Of a stretch of DNA of 64,000 nt, positions 1 to 8,613 are shown piece after piece. The translations under genes were made by a program, and so were the position numbers. Location: NCBI RefSeq assembly GCF_900473965.1, contig NZ_UCNJ01000012.1:186001-250000 (forward strand). Direction: 5' to 3'. Numbering within the stretch: position 1 is the first letter of the stretch; each line of letters opens with the position of its first letter. The notes beneath the pieces are model-generated. The model saw only the letters and a program-made list of their open reading frames with translations. It ran no database searches and was not told the DNA's origin. The DNA is from Synechococcus sp. UW179A. GTDB taxonomy: Bacteria; Cyanobacteriota; Cyanobacteriia; PCC-6307; Cyanobiaceae.

Positions 1-1519
1 CAAATCGAACCCGGATTGCGGGAGCCGATGTGATTGTGCCGATGTTGAAACGATGCAGTCTTGCGATGGTGTTGTCGCGAATCACAAAACGCCCGTCATC
101 CGTGCTCTCCAGCTTTCGGTAGCGGGGATAAGCACCGAGACAATCGCCACCGTGTTCGAGAAATCGCAGACACCACTCCCAGTCATTCTGTTCCAGCGTT
201 CTGTATGAGCTTGTGCTGCGAATGGCATCAAGCGTTTCGTCAGGTCTGAAACCAGGTCCACACGCCAGTGTCGTCAGATGTTGCAGCAGCACGTCTAACG
301 GTTGGTTGGGTGGGCGTCGTTCTTCCACCATGCCGTTGTCGAGCCCACGACGAACGGCGCTCAGTTCGAGTAGTTCCAGGGCATTGGTCGGCATGAACAG
401 CACCTTTGATGTTCCACCGGGTAAGTGCGCTGAGCGTCCTGCACGCTGCAGCAGGCGCGCGAGATTTTTCGGTGAACCGATTTGAACAACTCGTTCAACG
501 GGCTGAAAGTCCACTCCCAGATCAAGCGAGCTGGTGCAAACCACCCAGAGCATCGACCCCGCTTTGACAGCAGCTTCGATCGCCTCCCTTTCACTGCGAT
601 CAAGGGCGCTGTGATGGAGGGCCAGCAAACCTTCCATCTCAGGGCAGGCGTAGCGCAGACACTGGAACCAGCGCTCAGCCTGATTGCGGGTATTGGTAAA
701 CAGCAGAGTGCTGGTGCAGGGTTCCATTTGCCCGATTAGATCTTCGTAACGCCTCAATCCGAGGTGACCACCCCACGGAAATCCATCGATGCTGTCGGGA
801 AGGATGCTCGTGACATCCAGTCCCCGCTTGGGGGCTCCAGTGATCAGGCATGGCTCATAACCCTCGCCAAGGGCATGCCGGGCTGATTCCTCAAGATTTC
901 CGATTGTGGCGCTGATAGCCCAGGTCTGCAGTTGAGGACGTTGTTGACGCAACCAGCTCAGTGCGAGTTCCGTCTGGACGCCTCGCTTGCTTCCAATCAG
1001 CTCATGCCACTCGTCAAGGATGACGGTCTCGAGGGTCTTGAACAATGATTCGCAATGGCGACCCGCCAGCAGTACGCAGAGTGATTCCGGTGTGGTGATC
1101 AGAATTTCAGGTGGGGTTCTGGTCTGGCGGTTTCGTTCAGCTGAAGCGGTATCTCCATTTCTGATCCCCACTCGCAAGGGCCAGCCCATGGTCTCGATCG
1201 GTTGCTTGAGTGCTACAGCAAGGTCACGGCTCAGTGCTCTTAATGGCGTGAGATATAGCAATCGGACACCCGACTGCACAGTGGGTGTCTCGAGCATGCG
1301 CGCGATTGGGCCCATCACGGCGGCATACGTTTTCCCTGACCCCGTTGGTACCTGGATCAGACCGCTGAACCCCTGCAGGTGGGCTTCCCATGTGCGGATC
1401 TGGAAGGGAAGCGGTGCCCACCCCTGATGTTCAAACCAGTCGAGGACCGGTGAAAGCAGCCGCTGCGGATTTCGGGCGCTCTTATTCCAATCGCGGTGGT
1501 CGTGAGATTTCTGATTCAC
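1..1519 (-). CDS. Ligase-associated Lhr-type DEXH-box DNA helicase (C-terminus cut by window edge)
   Basis: ATP-dependent superfamily 2 helicase of the large helicase-related (Lhr) type that accompanies an ATP-dependent DNA ligase in a bacterial DNA-damage set. Reading the minus strand from a GTG gives Walker A PTGSGKT (about residues 58-64), LTPLRAL (motif Ia), TTPES, the Walker B-like DEWHE (about 169-173), SATIG (motif III), then a second RecA domain with LLFTNTRNQAE, CTSSLDLGVD and QRAGRS. The GTG overlaps the stop of the upstream ligase gene in a GTGA arrangement, which fixes the start and implies translational coupling. About 506 codons are visible and the C-terminal winged-helix and Lhr-core parts lie outside the window. 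The assignment is firm from the motifs plus the neighbours; the substrate is not shown by the sequence. Confidence 0.9.
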   Translation of the reverse strand, partial: MNQKSHDHRDWNKSARNPQRLLSPVLDWFEHQGWAPLPFQIRTWEAHLQGFSGLIQVPTGSGKTYAAVMGPIARMLETPTVQSGVRLLYLTPLRALSRDLAVALKQPIETMGWPLRVGIRNGDTASAERNRQTRTPPEILITTPESLCVLLAGRHCESLFKTLETVILDEWHELIGSKRGVQTELALSWLRQQRPQLQTWAISATIGNLEESARHALGEGYEPCLITGAPKRGLDVTSILPDSIDGFPWGGHLGLRRYEDLIGQMEPCTSTLLFTNTRNQAERWFQCLRYACPEMEGLLALHHSALDRSEREAIEAAVKAGSMLWVVCTSSLDLGVDFQPVERVVQIGSPKNLARLLQRAGRSAHLPGGTSKVLFMPTNALELLELSAVRRGLDNGMVEERRPPNQPLDVLLQHLTTLACGPGFRPDETLDAIRSTSSYRTLEQNDWEWCLRFLEHGGDCLGAYPRYRKLESTDDGRFVIRDNTIARLHRFNIGTITSAPAIRVRF

Positions 1520-3225
1520 GTTGACTGCGTTCGGTTCACCAATTGATCGCAGAGCGTTTGAGCATCTTCGATGGTGTTGGCGTTGTCGGCCGTGCGGTCC
1601 CTCCGCCATCGCAGGATCCTGGGAAAACGAACCGCAAGTCCACACTTGTGACGCTTTGAGGCCTGAATGCCCTCAAATCCGATTTCGAAGACCAGTTCTG
1701 GGTCCACCGAACGGGTTGGACCGAAGCGTTCACGGGTGTGACCGCGGATCCATCGATCTAGTTCGAGGATTTCGGCATCGTTCAACCCGGAATAAGCCTT
1801 GGCAAACGTCACCAGCTGACGGGAGTTCGCTGGCTCTGATGGCCGGTCCCGGAGTGCAAAGGTGTAATCGGTGAACAGGTTGGCTCGGCGTCCGCGGCCA
1901 GCTTGTGCATAGATCAGCACCGCATCCAGGGTCATCGGATCGCGTTTGTGCTTCCACCAGTGTCCGCGCTTGCGACCACTCAGATAGGGGGACTCCAGAT
2001 GCTTGAGCATCACCCCTTCGGCACCCTGCTCCACGGCCTCTTGGCGCAGTCGATCCAGCTGATCCCAACGTTCCAGTTGTTGTCCACTGCTGAGTCGGCA
2101 ACGCCACCCCGCCGGTTTTGCGTCCATCAGTTGTTGAAGATCACTGAGTTGTTCCAGCCGCTCCTGCAGAGAGGTCGAGCGCAAATCTTTTCCGCCTCGT
2201 TCCAGCAGGTCATAGGCCACGAAACTGACCGGGCACTCAAGCCGTAGTTTGCGACAAACGCTTTTTCTGCCGAGTCGTCGTTGCAGATCACTGAAGGGTC
2301 TTGGTTGCTTTTCAAGCTCTGCCCAGCAGATCACTTCGCCATCAAGCACCGTGTCGGCGGGAATCGCTACCGCCATGTCAATCAGTTCCGGGAATTGCTC
2401 ATTGATCAATTCTTCGCCACGACTCCAGAGATACGTTCCTGTTTCACGCTGAATCAGCTGGCCGCGGATGCCATCCCACTTGTGTTCCACCCACCATTCC
2501 GATGCCGATGTGGCCTCGAGCGTGTCCTGTTTCAGCGGACTGGCCAAAAAAAAGGGATAGGGCACTGGTCCTCTGTTGGTGCGTTCTGCATCGGCGATCG
2601 CGGTCAGGGTGCGAAACCATTGTTCTGTCGCAACCCCAGGGTTCATCAGTCGCTCCAGAACCAGGGCCTCCTCGAGCTGAAATCCTGATGCAATTGCCTT
2701 CACGACAAGTCCGCGGGCAACACCAATACGGAAGCCGCCTGTCAGCAGTTTGTTGAACAGAAAGAGGCGTTCACAAGGTAGTGACTCCCAGATCGCAAGC
2801 ACAGTGTTGCTTTGTTGATCAGGTTCCATCGCTGCAATGGCAGGCAGCAGTTCTTCCATCCACCAGTGCATTGGTGGTGAGCTGCTGAGTTGATCAATCC
2901 AGGTCGTCACGGCTTGGTTGTGATTGCGAGCCGTTATGTCGTTTCTCAGTTGTGGCCAGAGCAGAGAGAGGGTTTCCGCTGAATCGCCGACATGGCTCTG
3001 ACAGTCATCGAATAGCCAGTCAGGCATTGCACTCGCCTGCTGAAGAATCTCGCGCAGCCGGCGACCGGTGATCAATCGTTTGCGCCGTTCACCCATGAGC
3101 AGCAACACCGACCAGGCTGCGTCATGAGCATCGGCTCGCTGCAGATGTCCAGCGATCAGCTCAATCTTGCGTTTCGTTCCAGTGCTCTGATCCAGTTCCT
3201 CGATCAGAGCCGCGAAAGCATCCAT
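1516..3225 (-). CDS. ATP-dependent DNA ligase (ligase of the Lhr/exonuclease DNA-damage set)
   Basis: Seals DNA nicks with ATP through a ligase-AMP intermediate. The nucleotidyltransferase signature EHKWDGIRG lies near residue 250, with the AMP-accepting Lys in KWDGIR. Later motifs are LDGEVICW, FVAYDLLE, AEGVMLK and WWKHKRDPMTLD (motif V-like), followed by an OB-fold C-terminal part. The N-terminal 240 or so residues form the helical DNA-binding domain. The length of about 569 residues suits the family that occurs beside Lhr helicases. The longest ORF begins at 3276 inside the preceding gene, so I chose the ATG at 3225, giving MDAFAALIEELD as N-terminus and a 25-bp gap. The stop overlaps the helicase start by four bases. 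It is distinct from the NAD-dependent LigA used in replication. Confidence 0.9.
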   Translation of the reverse strand: MDAFAALIEELDQSTGTKRKIELIAGHLQRADAHDAAWSVLLLMGERRKRLITGRRLREILQQASAMPDWLFDDCQSHVGDSAETLSLLWPQLRNDITARNHNQAVTTWIDQLSSSPPMHWWMEELLPAIAAMEPDQQSNTVLAIWESLPCERLFLFNKLLTGGFRIGVARGLVVKAIASGFQLEEALVLERLMNPGVATEQWFRTLTAIADAERTNRGPVPYPFFLASPLKQDTLEATSASEWWVEHKWDGIRGQLIQRETGTYLWSRGEELINEQFPELIDMAVAIPADTVLDGEVICWAELEKQPRPFSDLQRRLGRKSVCRKLRLECPVSFVAYDLLERGGKDLRSTSLQERLEQLSDLQQLMDAKPAGWRCRLSSGQQLERWDQLDRLRQEAVEQGAEGVMLKHLESPYLSGRKRGHWWKHKRDPMTLDAVLIYAQAGRGRRANLFTDYTFALRDRPSEPANSRQLVTFAKAYSGLNDAEILELDRWIRGHTRERFGPTRSVDPELVFEIGFEGIQASKRHKCGLAVRFPRILRWRRDRTADNANTIEDAQTLCDQLVNRTQST

Positions 3226-3250
3226 GCCGAAAGGGGGCTCTGACGCGTGC

Positions 3251-3601
3251 TCAGTAATTCCAGAGATTGTCCTCATTGGGACCCGTCACCTGGACGTTGC
3301 AGCCGTTGATTCCGGCTGAAGCGCCGTTGAAAGCCTTCACGTAGCGGGTCGCTGATTCGGGTTCGCCGACTTCACTTAGGGCACGCTGAAGACGGGCGAG
3401 AGCGCTTCCGACCTGATCACGCGTGAGTGCTCCGTTCGCCAGACCTGTGCAGATGGCCTTCGCCGCTGTCGCACCATCAGCGGGGAACACCACGGTATTG
3501 ATCTGCTCAATGGTGATCGTGGTTTGCTGGGAGAGCACTGGTGCTGCGGTTGCGCTGATCAAAACCATGAGGCCGGTCAATGCAGAGCTGCGGGTCGTCA
3601 T
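3251..3601 (-). CDS. Small exported protein of unknown function inside the DNA-repair set
   Basis: I do not recognise this 116-residue protein. Residues 1-24 form a signal peptide ending at a PVLSQ-like site, so the product is probably exported to the periplasm or thylakoid lumen. The mature part has two Cys (in AICTG and GCNVQ) that could form a disulfide, and it reads as a small helical domain. It lies between the exonuclease upstream and the ligase downstream on the same strand, with short gaps, so it is probably co-transcribed. An exported protein inside a cytoplasmic DNA-repair set is unexpected. The position may be incidental, and the function is unknown. Confidence 0.7.
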   Translation of the reverse strand: MTTRSSALTGLMVLISATAAPVLSQQTTITIEQINTVVFPADGATAAKAICTGLANGALTRDQVGSALARLQRALSEVGEPESATRYVKAFNGASAGINGCNVQVTGPNEDNLWNY

Positions 3602-3642
3602 GGTTACGGGACGGTGCGTCAGGAGTGGAAGTTGAGGTTAGT

Positions 3643-4620
3643 TCAGTTGAGCTGATCGAGTGGTTTGGCGTCGAGCCCATATCGCTCGCGCAGATAGCGT
3701 GCCAGCACATCGCTTTGACCATGGGTGACGTAAACCGTTTGGGCACCGCTATGAAGCACCGTTTGGATTAATCCTTGCCAGTCGGCATGGTCGCTGAGGA
3801 CGAAACCTCGCTCATAGCCGCGACGACGACGCGCTCCTCGCACAGCCATCCATCCCGAGGCAAAGGCTGTTTGTGGTGACTTGAACCGTCGCATCCAGGC
3901 GGAACGATGGGCTGAGGGTGGTGCCAGGACCAGACGTCCTGCAAGAGAATCCTTGCGCGGCAGATCGCTCACGGGTCTGCTTGACGTCATTGCTACACCG
4001 GCCTCGCGGTAGTGGCGCGTGACAGTTTCTACGGCACCGTGCAGCAGCACTTCCTCCTCAACACCGATGGCATTCAGCTCTGCCAAGAGGCGCTGAGCTT
4101 TGCCGAATGAATAACAAAACAACAGTGAGGGACGTTCACGATCACCATGCCACCAGTCTCGGATTTGTGCTGCCACTCGTTTGCCCGACTCCCAGGCATA
4201 GATCGGCAACCCGAATGTGGCTTCAGTGATCAGCACGTCGCAGGGCACGACCTCAAAGGGTTCGCAGCTCGGGTCTGGGCAACGTTTGTAATCGCCGGTC
4301 ACCACCCAAACCTGATCCTCGACAAGCAAGCGAATCTGAGCAGATCCCAGCACATGACCAGCGCTATGGAATGACAAACATGCCTGATTGAGCCAGAACT
4401 CATGGCGATAAGGCATGGAATGGAGCGTGATGTCTCGCCCTAAGCGTTGTCGCAGTACACCTTCACTGACATCCACAGCCCAGTATTCGCCGCAACCAGC
4501 CCTGGCGTGATCGGCATGGGCGTGAGTGATCAAGGCTCTCGATACGGGCCTTGAGGGATCGATCCAGGCGTCCGCTGCTCTGCAATACAGACCGCTGTCG
4601 GTTCGCTCGAGAACGTTCAT
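3643..4620 (-). CDS. Ligase-associated DNA exonuclease, metallo-beta-lactamase fold
   Basis: A 325-residue member of the metallo-beta-lactamase/beta-CASP nuclease superfamily, the exonuclease partner of the Lhr helicase-ligase set. The metal-binding signature THAHADHARAG lies near residues 32-42. VVTGDYK and a C-terminal YVTHGQSD follow, which fits a two-metal nuclease site. FSGH-type features (SFHSAGHVLGSAQI) match the SNM1/Pso2-like group. It is upstream of the small exported protein and ligase on the same strand, so it probably heads this transcription unit. Known partners act on damaged DNA ends. That role is taken from the family and was not shown here. Confidence 0.87.
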   Translation of the reverse strand: MNVLERTDSGLYCRAADAWIDPSRPVSRALITHAHADHARAGCGEYWAVDVSEGVLRQRLGRDITLHSMPYRHEFWLNQACLSFHSAGHVLGSAQIRLLVEDQVWVVTGDYKRCPDPSCEPFEVVPCDVLITEATFGLPIYAWESGKRVAAQIRDWWHGDRERPSLLFCYSFGKAQRLLAELNAIGVEEEVLLHGAVETVTRHYREAGVAMTSSRPVSDLPRKDSLAGRLVLAPPSAHRSAWMRRFKSPQTAFASGWMAVRGARRRRGYERGFVLSDHADWQGLIQTVLHSGAQTVYVTHGQSDVLARYLRERYGLDAKPLDQLN

Positions 4621-4673
4621 CCAACAACTCTGGCAAGCCTGATCTGCTGCTGCGTCTTGGGTGTCTGGGTGCG

Positions 4674-5606
4674 TTACTTGCTCATTGCGAGCATTCGTCT
4701 GATCGGCGCTTCCGCTTTGGAACGAATCGATTCCTCCATGGTGATCTGCGGCGACAGTGTTTCAAGACAGTCGCGCAGTTTTTTGAGGCTGTTCATGCGC
4801 ATGTAGGGACAGGCATTACAGCTGCAGCCATCGAGGCCGGGGACATCCAGCAATGTTTTCTCAGGGACCCGTTGCTTCATCTGGTGAAGGATCCCTGGCT
4901 CTGTGAGAACAATGAATGTGTTGGAGGCACTGGTTTCGGAGTGAACCAGAAGTTTGCTGGTGGATCCGATGAAATCGGCAAGATCCAGAAGGTTTTCCTG
5001 ACATTCAGGATGGGCGATCACCTCAGCCTCTGGATATTCCAGTTTGAGTTTGAGAAGTGCTTCTTCACTGAAGGTTTCATGCACAAAACAGCGTCCAGGC
5101 CAAAGCGTGAGTTCGCGTCCGCTCTGACGTTCCACCCAACGTCCGAGATTGCGGTCAGGAGCAAAGAGCACGGGTTGTTGCTCTGGCAGCTGTTTCACCA
5201 GATCGACGGCATTGCTGCTGGTGCAGATCAAATCACTCTGGGCTTTCACGGCAGCCGTGCAATTGATGTAGCTCACCACCAGGTGATCCGGATGACGTTC
5301 GCGAAAGCTGGCGAATTCATCGGCTGGGCAGTCATCTGCCAGTGAACAGCCCGCATCAATATCGGGGAGCACCACTGTTTTTTCAGGACTGAGGATCTTG
5401 GCCGTCTCCGCCATGAAGTGCACCCCGCAGAACACGATCACATCGGCATCAGTGTTGGCAGCCTTCCTGGACAGCTCAAGCGAGTCACCGATGAAATCGG
5501 CGATGTCCTGAATTTCGGGCTCCTGGTAATAGTGCGCCAGGATCACGGCATTGCGTTCCTGGCGGAGCTGGTTGATCGCCGCGACGAGTGCGGTGTCAGA
5601 GCTCAT
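4674..5606 (-). CDS. nadA: Quinolinate synthase NadA
   Basis: Condenses iminoaspartate with dihydroxyacetone phosphate to quinolinate, the first pyridine intermediate of de novo NAD synthesis, using a [4Fe-4S] cluster. The start [17 protein letters not shown] and the [14 protein letters not shown] segment are diagnostic. Cluster Cys candidates sit in FCGVHF, in INCTAA or HPECQE, and in [14 protein letters not shown] near the C-terminus. The length of 310 residues is normal for the family. The gene is divergent from the phosphoesterase gene that follows and separated from the exonuclease by about 50 bp. Confidence 0.95.
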   Translation of the reverse strand: MSSDTALVAAINQLRQERNAVILAHYYQEPEIQDIADFIGDSLELSRKAANTDADVIVFCGVHFMAETAKILSPEKTVVLPDIDAGCSLADDCPADEFASFRERHPDHLVVSYINCTAAVKAQSDLICTSSNAVDLVKQLPEQQPVLFAPDRNLGRWVERQSGRELTLWPGRCFVHETFSEEALLKLKLEYPEAEVIAHPECQENLLDLADFIGSTSKLLVHSETSASNTFIVLTEPGILHQMKQRVPEKTLLDVPGLDGCSCNACPYMRMNSLKKLRDCLETLSPQITMEESIRSKAEAPIRRMLAMSK

Positions 5607-5648
5607 CGGGGCCTTCTGGGGCAGGATGGGACCAGCCTAGAAGTCGTT

Positions 5649-6515
5649 CTGACATCACTCCGTGTTGCCATTGCCGGAGACCTCCATGGTGACTGGGGGA
5701 AAGGAGATGTGGATCTGATTGAGCAACTGCAACCTGATGCACTCCTTTTTGTGGGAGATCTCAGTGATGGAGATCTGCGTTTGGTCAAGAGCATCACCCA
5801 GCTGTCGCTGCCTGTGGCCGTCCTGCTTGGAAATCATGACCGTGGACGCGACAGAAGCGGTGGTCTGCTGCAACAGCAGATCACGATGCTGGGTGCCCGG
5901 CACTGTCCATGGAAATTGAGGGAATGGAGCGAGCCTGCGCTGGCGGTGGTTGGTGCCCGACCTTGTAGTGCAGGGGGTGGATTTCACCTCTCGCAGGCGG
6001 TGCAAGCGGTGTTCGGGCCAATCACGGAAACACAGTCGGCCGACTGGATTGTTGCTGCTGCCAACCGGGCTCCCGAGCACTGGCCCTTGGTCGTGCTGGC
6101 TCACTCCGGTCCGACCGGACTGGGATCAGCTGCGGACAGCCCGTGCGGCCGTGACTGGAAACAGCCCCATATCGACTGGGGAGATCGGGATCTGGCCATG
6201 GCTTTGGATCGCATGCAGCGAACCCGTCCTGCAGACCTTGTGGTGTTTGGCCACATGCACCATCAGCTCAAGGGACGACGCGGTGAACGGATCACGTTTT
6301 ATCGGGATCGAAGAGGCACCTGCTTTGTGAATGCCGCATGCGTGCCAAGAGTTGGTGTGGATGAATCAGGTCAGCCTCTTCATCACCTCACCTGGGTCGA
6401 GTTCACAGGAATCGAACCTTCCTTAATCAGTCACCGTTGGTACCGCCCCAGTGGTGAACTGATCTATGAACAAACACTGCTTCGTGCTGCCATGACAGGG
6501 CAGGCGCCATGCTGA
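5649..6515 (+). CDS. Calcineurin-like metallophosphoesterase (cyanobacterial type)
   Basis: A dimetal phosphoesterase of unknown substrate. The five metal-ligand blocks are all present: AGDLHGDW, VGDLSDGD, LLGNHDRG, LAHSGPTG and FGHMHHQ. The family fits a cyanobacterial metallophosphoesterase of about 290 residues. No ATG, GTG or TTG exists in frame between the nadA start region and the conserved LRVAIAGDLHG strand. The nearest in-frame GTG (around 5529) would place the start deep in antisense nadA, so I placed the start at a CTG (5649), which is uncertain. The stop overlaps the next gene's ATG by seven bases, so the two are translationally coupled. Confidence 0.82.
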   Translation: MTSLRVAIAGDLHGDWGKGDVDLIEQLQPDALLFVGDLSDGDLRLVKSITQLSLPVAVLLGNHDRGRDRSGGLLQQQITMLGARHCPWKLREWSEPALAVVGARPCSAGGGFHLSQAVQAVFGPITETQSADWIVAAANRAPEHWPLVVLAHSGPTGLGSAADSPCGRDWKQPHIDWGDRDLAMALDRMQRTRPADLVVFGHMHHQLKGRRGERITFYRDRRGTCFVNAACVPRVGVDESGQPLHHLTWVEFTGIEPSLISHRWYRPSGELIYEQTLLRAAMTGQAPC

Positions 6516-7603
6516 TTTATGTCTGCGTGAGTACGCATGGCTATGGCCATGCCGCCCGTCAGGCCGCTGTTCTCATTCAGTTGCACCGACTCCGGCCCGA
6601 TTGGCATTTGGTGATCAGTTCAAGCGTGGATGAGGTTTTCCTCGCTCTTGTGCTCCGTCATGTGCCGGTCGATAGAAGGTCAGTTCGCTGGGATGTGGGC
6701 ATGCTGCAGGCCGATGCCCTGGGTGTGGATCAACAGGGAACCCTCCAAGCTCTTCAGAAACTCGAGAACGAGCTGCCAATGCTTGTGCAACGAGAGGTTG
6801 ACTGGATTCGAGCCCAGGACAGCCAGTGTGTTGTTGTTGCTGATATTCCGCCTGCTGCCGCTGAGCTTGCCCGTCAGCTGGATGCAGCTCTGGTTTGGAT
6901 GGGGAACTTTGGCTGGGATGAGATTTATGCACCCCTTGGTGGTGCATTTCTTGGCTGGGCCGATAGGGCCACATCGGCTTATCAATGCGGAGCGCTTCTG
7001 CTGCGCTGCCCTCTGTCGTTGCCCATGAAGTGGTCGCTGCCTGAGCAGGCGCTGGGACTTGTGTCAGCAGATCCAAAGCCGATTTCACTGGATCTGGAGC
7101 GGCGTCTTCGCGCTGATGCTCGAAAGAAAGTGCTGGTGGGTTTTGGTGGCCTTGGCTATTCCCTTCGACCTGACCTTTTCAAATGCTGGCCTCAACATCT
7201 GTTTCTGTTGCCTGCACCGAAGGATTCCAGGTTGTTCGAGCAGCTTGCTGGGATCACGAATGTTCTGCTCTTGCCTGAGTCGATCAGATTTCTGGATGTG
7301 ATGCCGTTCTGTGATCGACTTCTCGGGAAGCCCGGATTCAGCAGTTTTTGTGAGGCGATGACCTGCGGTCTCGGACTTCACGTGGTGGAACGTCAGGGGT
7401 TTGCTGAGGCGTCAGTGCTGATGAACGGTTTGCGAACACATGCGGCCCACAAAATTCTCACTCGGCAATCCCTGGAGAAGGGTGACTGGAAGCTGGATCG
7501 GCCTCTGGAACCTGCTGCTGGTGCGCCCCTCAGAGTTGGTGGGGCCGCCCAAGCCGCTGAGGCGATTTGTTTGGTCGCAGCCAACACTGTTAAGCAAGGC
7601 TGA
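6509..7603 (+). CDS. MurG-like GT-B glycosyltransferase family protein
   Basis: A 364-residue protein with the two-domain GT-B layout. The N-terminal STHGYGHAARQ (about residues 8-18) matches the glycine-rich G-x-GHxxR acceptor loop of MurG/GT28-like enzymes. The C-terminal FGGLGYSLR, LLPESIRFLDVMPFCD and KPGFSSFCEAM correspond to the nucleotide-sugar binding half. Donor and acceptor cannot be told from the sequence. It overlaps the phosphoesterase gene by seven bases, so both are made from one mRNA. No membrane segment is apparent, so it is probably cytoplasmic or peripherally membrane-bound. Confidence 0.75.
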   Translation: MLIYVCVSTHGYGHAARQAAVLIQLHRLRPDWHLVISSSVDEVFLALVLRHVPVDRRSVRWDVGMLQADALGVDQQGTLQALQKLENELPMLVQREVDWIRAQDSQCVVVADIPPAAAELARQLDAALVWMGNFGWDEIYAPLGGAFLGWADRATSAYQCGALLLRCPLSLPMKWSLPEQALGLVSADPKPISLDLERRLRADARKKVLVGFGGLGYSLRPDLFKCWPQHLFLLPAPKDSRLFEQLAGITNVLLLPESIRFLDVMPFCDRLLGKPGFSSFCEAMTCGLGLHVVERQGFAEASVLMNGLRTHAAHKILTRQSLEKGDWKLDRPLEPAAGAPLRVGGAAQAAEAICLVAANTVKQG

Positions 7604-7704
7604 TTTTTTTAATTAAGTCAGCTTATCTGCGCTTCAAAGCATTTCTGTCCCTGGACTTTTGCGCTTTGCTTGACAAGCGCAGCCACCGTGACGGTTATTC
7701 GCCT

Positions 7705-7723
7705 GTCACAGCCCCACTGTGAT
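7705..7723. repeat. Inverted repeat overlapping a second hairpin upstream of the lysozyme-like gene
   Basis: The arms TCACAG and CTGTGA are separated by CCCCA and form a small perfect hairpin. Its left arm is shared with an upstream imperfect hairpin (GTGAC with GTCAC around a TTATTCG loop), so the two structures exclude each other. The region lies roughly 130 bp before the exported lysozyme-like gene and could be leader or operator sequence. The arms are in the reverse order from a CRP site, so I do not call a CRP box. Confidence 0.35.
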
Positions 7724-7851
7724 CGTTGGGATCGGTTCGACACAGTTTGCCCGTGTTTTGCAGCACTGGATTCGTTGAATCCATCGAATCAGGCAATGAA
7801 TTCACTGCAACTGTGATTTCAGCGTTCTGCTCTGCCCCTTGATTGTTTCGT

Positions 7852-8598
7852 ATGACTTCCCTTGCTCTCACCGCCTGTCGTTGCATCCCAGGCGCTGTTG
7901 CAAGTGTTGTTCCACTGCTCACCATTCTCCCTGCTCCTGAGGCACGTGCAGCTCTTCCTGCATTGCAAAGTTCCCGTTCCAGGTTGGTGATGCTTGAAGA
8001 AGATGCCAAGACTTCGGCTCTCCCTTACGTCATTACTCCTGAGCGTCGAGCGATGCTCAACACCATTCGTTTCGCAGAGGGCACCTGGAAGGGTGGTCAC
8101 GATCTCGGATATCGCGTCATGTTCGGTGGTGGTCTGATGCCATCCATGGATCGCCACCCCAACCGTGTGATCTATTCTTCCCGTTATGCAAGTGCTGCTG
8201 CTGGTGCTTACCAGTTCATGCCATTCACTTGGGATATGGTCAAACGTCGTCTTGGCGTGAGAGGGTTTGGTCCCGAAGTACAGGACCAGGGAGCGCTTTT
8301 TCTCATTCAAAGACGGAAAGCACTCAAGTTGACTGATAGCGGTGTTATGAGTCCATACCTTGCTGCGAAGTTGGCACCCGAGTGGGCTTCCTTTCCCACT
8401 TTGCGTGGAAGAAGTTATTACGGACAACCCGTGAAGCGATTTGCAAATCTACAGGGATTTTTCAATGTGAATCTTGCTCAATTGCGCAAGATTCGTGATG
8501 AGCGTCGCTCAGCCCTTTCGGCACAGAGATCAGGTCAATCCAAGTCTGGTGTGCTCTCTGATTGCTTAGGACCGGCCTTCTCATGCGAGATGCCCTGA
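7852..8598 (+). CDS. Exported lysozyme/endolysin-like muramidase (GH104-like)
   Basis: A 248-residue exported protein. Residues 1-33 form a signal peptide ending in PEARA. The mature part carries TIRFAEGTW with the likely catalytic Glu, then YRVMFGGGLM, a conserved HP pair, and SAAAGAYQFMPFTWD. This order matches the lambda-endolysin-like (GH104) fold. The role is presumably cleavage of peptidoglycan glycan strands in the periplasm during growth or division. No phage genes lie nearby, so it reads as a resident cell-wall gene. I chose ATG 7852 over a TTG nine bases upstream. It converges with the TPM gene with a 15-bp gap. Confidence 0.8.
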   Translation: MTSLALTACRCIPGAVASVVPLLTILPAPEARAALPALQSSRSRLVMLEEDAKTSALPYVITPERRAMLNTIRFAEGTWKGGHDLGYRVMFGGGLMPSMDRHPNRVIYSSRYASAAAGAYQFMPFTWDMVKRRLGVRGFGPEVQDQGALFLIQRRKALKLTDSGVMSPYLAAKLAPEWASFPTLRGRSYYGQPVKRFANLQGFFNVNLAQLRKIRDERRSALSAQRSGQSKSGVLSDCLGPAFSCEMP

Positions 8599-8613
8599 AG
8601 CATCCCGCATGAC

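Noticed and set aside
4551-5345. 264-codon plus-strand ORF across nadA
   Set aside because: Antisense shadow of nadA; the translation lacks any protein-like motif.
5418-5648. Longer start for the phosphoesterase inside nadA
   Set aside because: The added residues are an antisense translation of nadA and do not match the family N-terminus.
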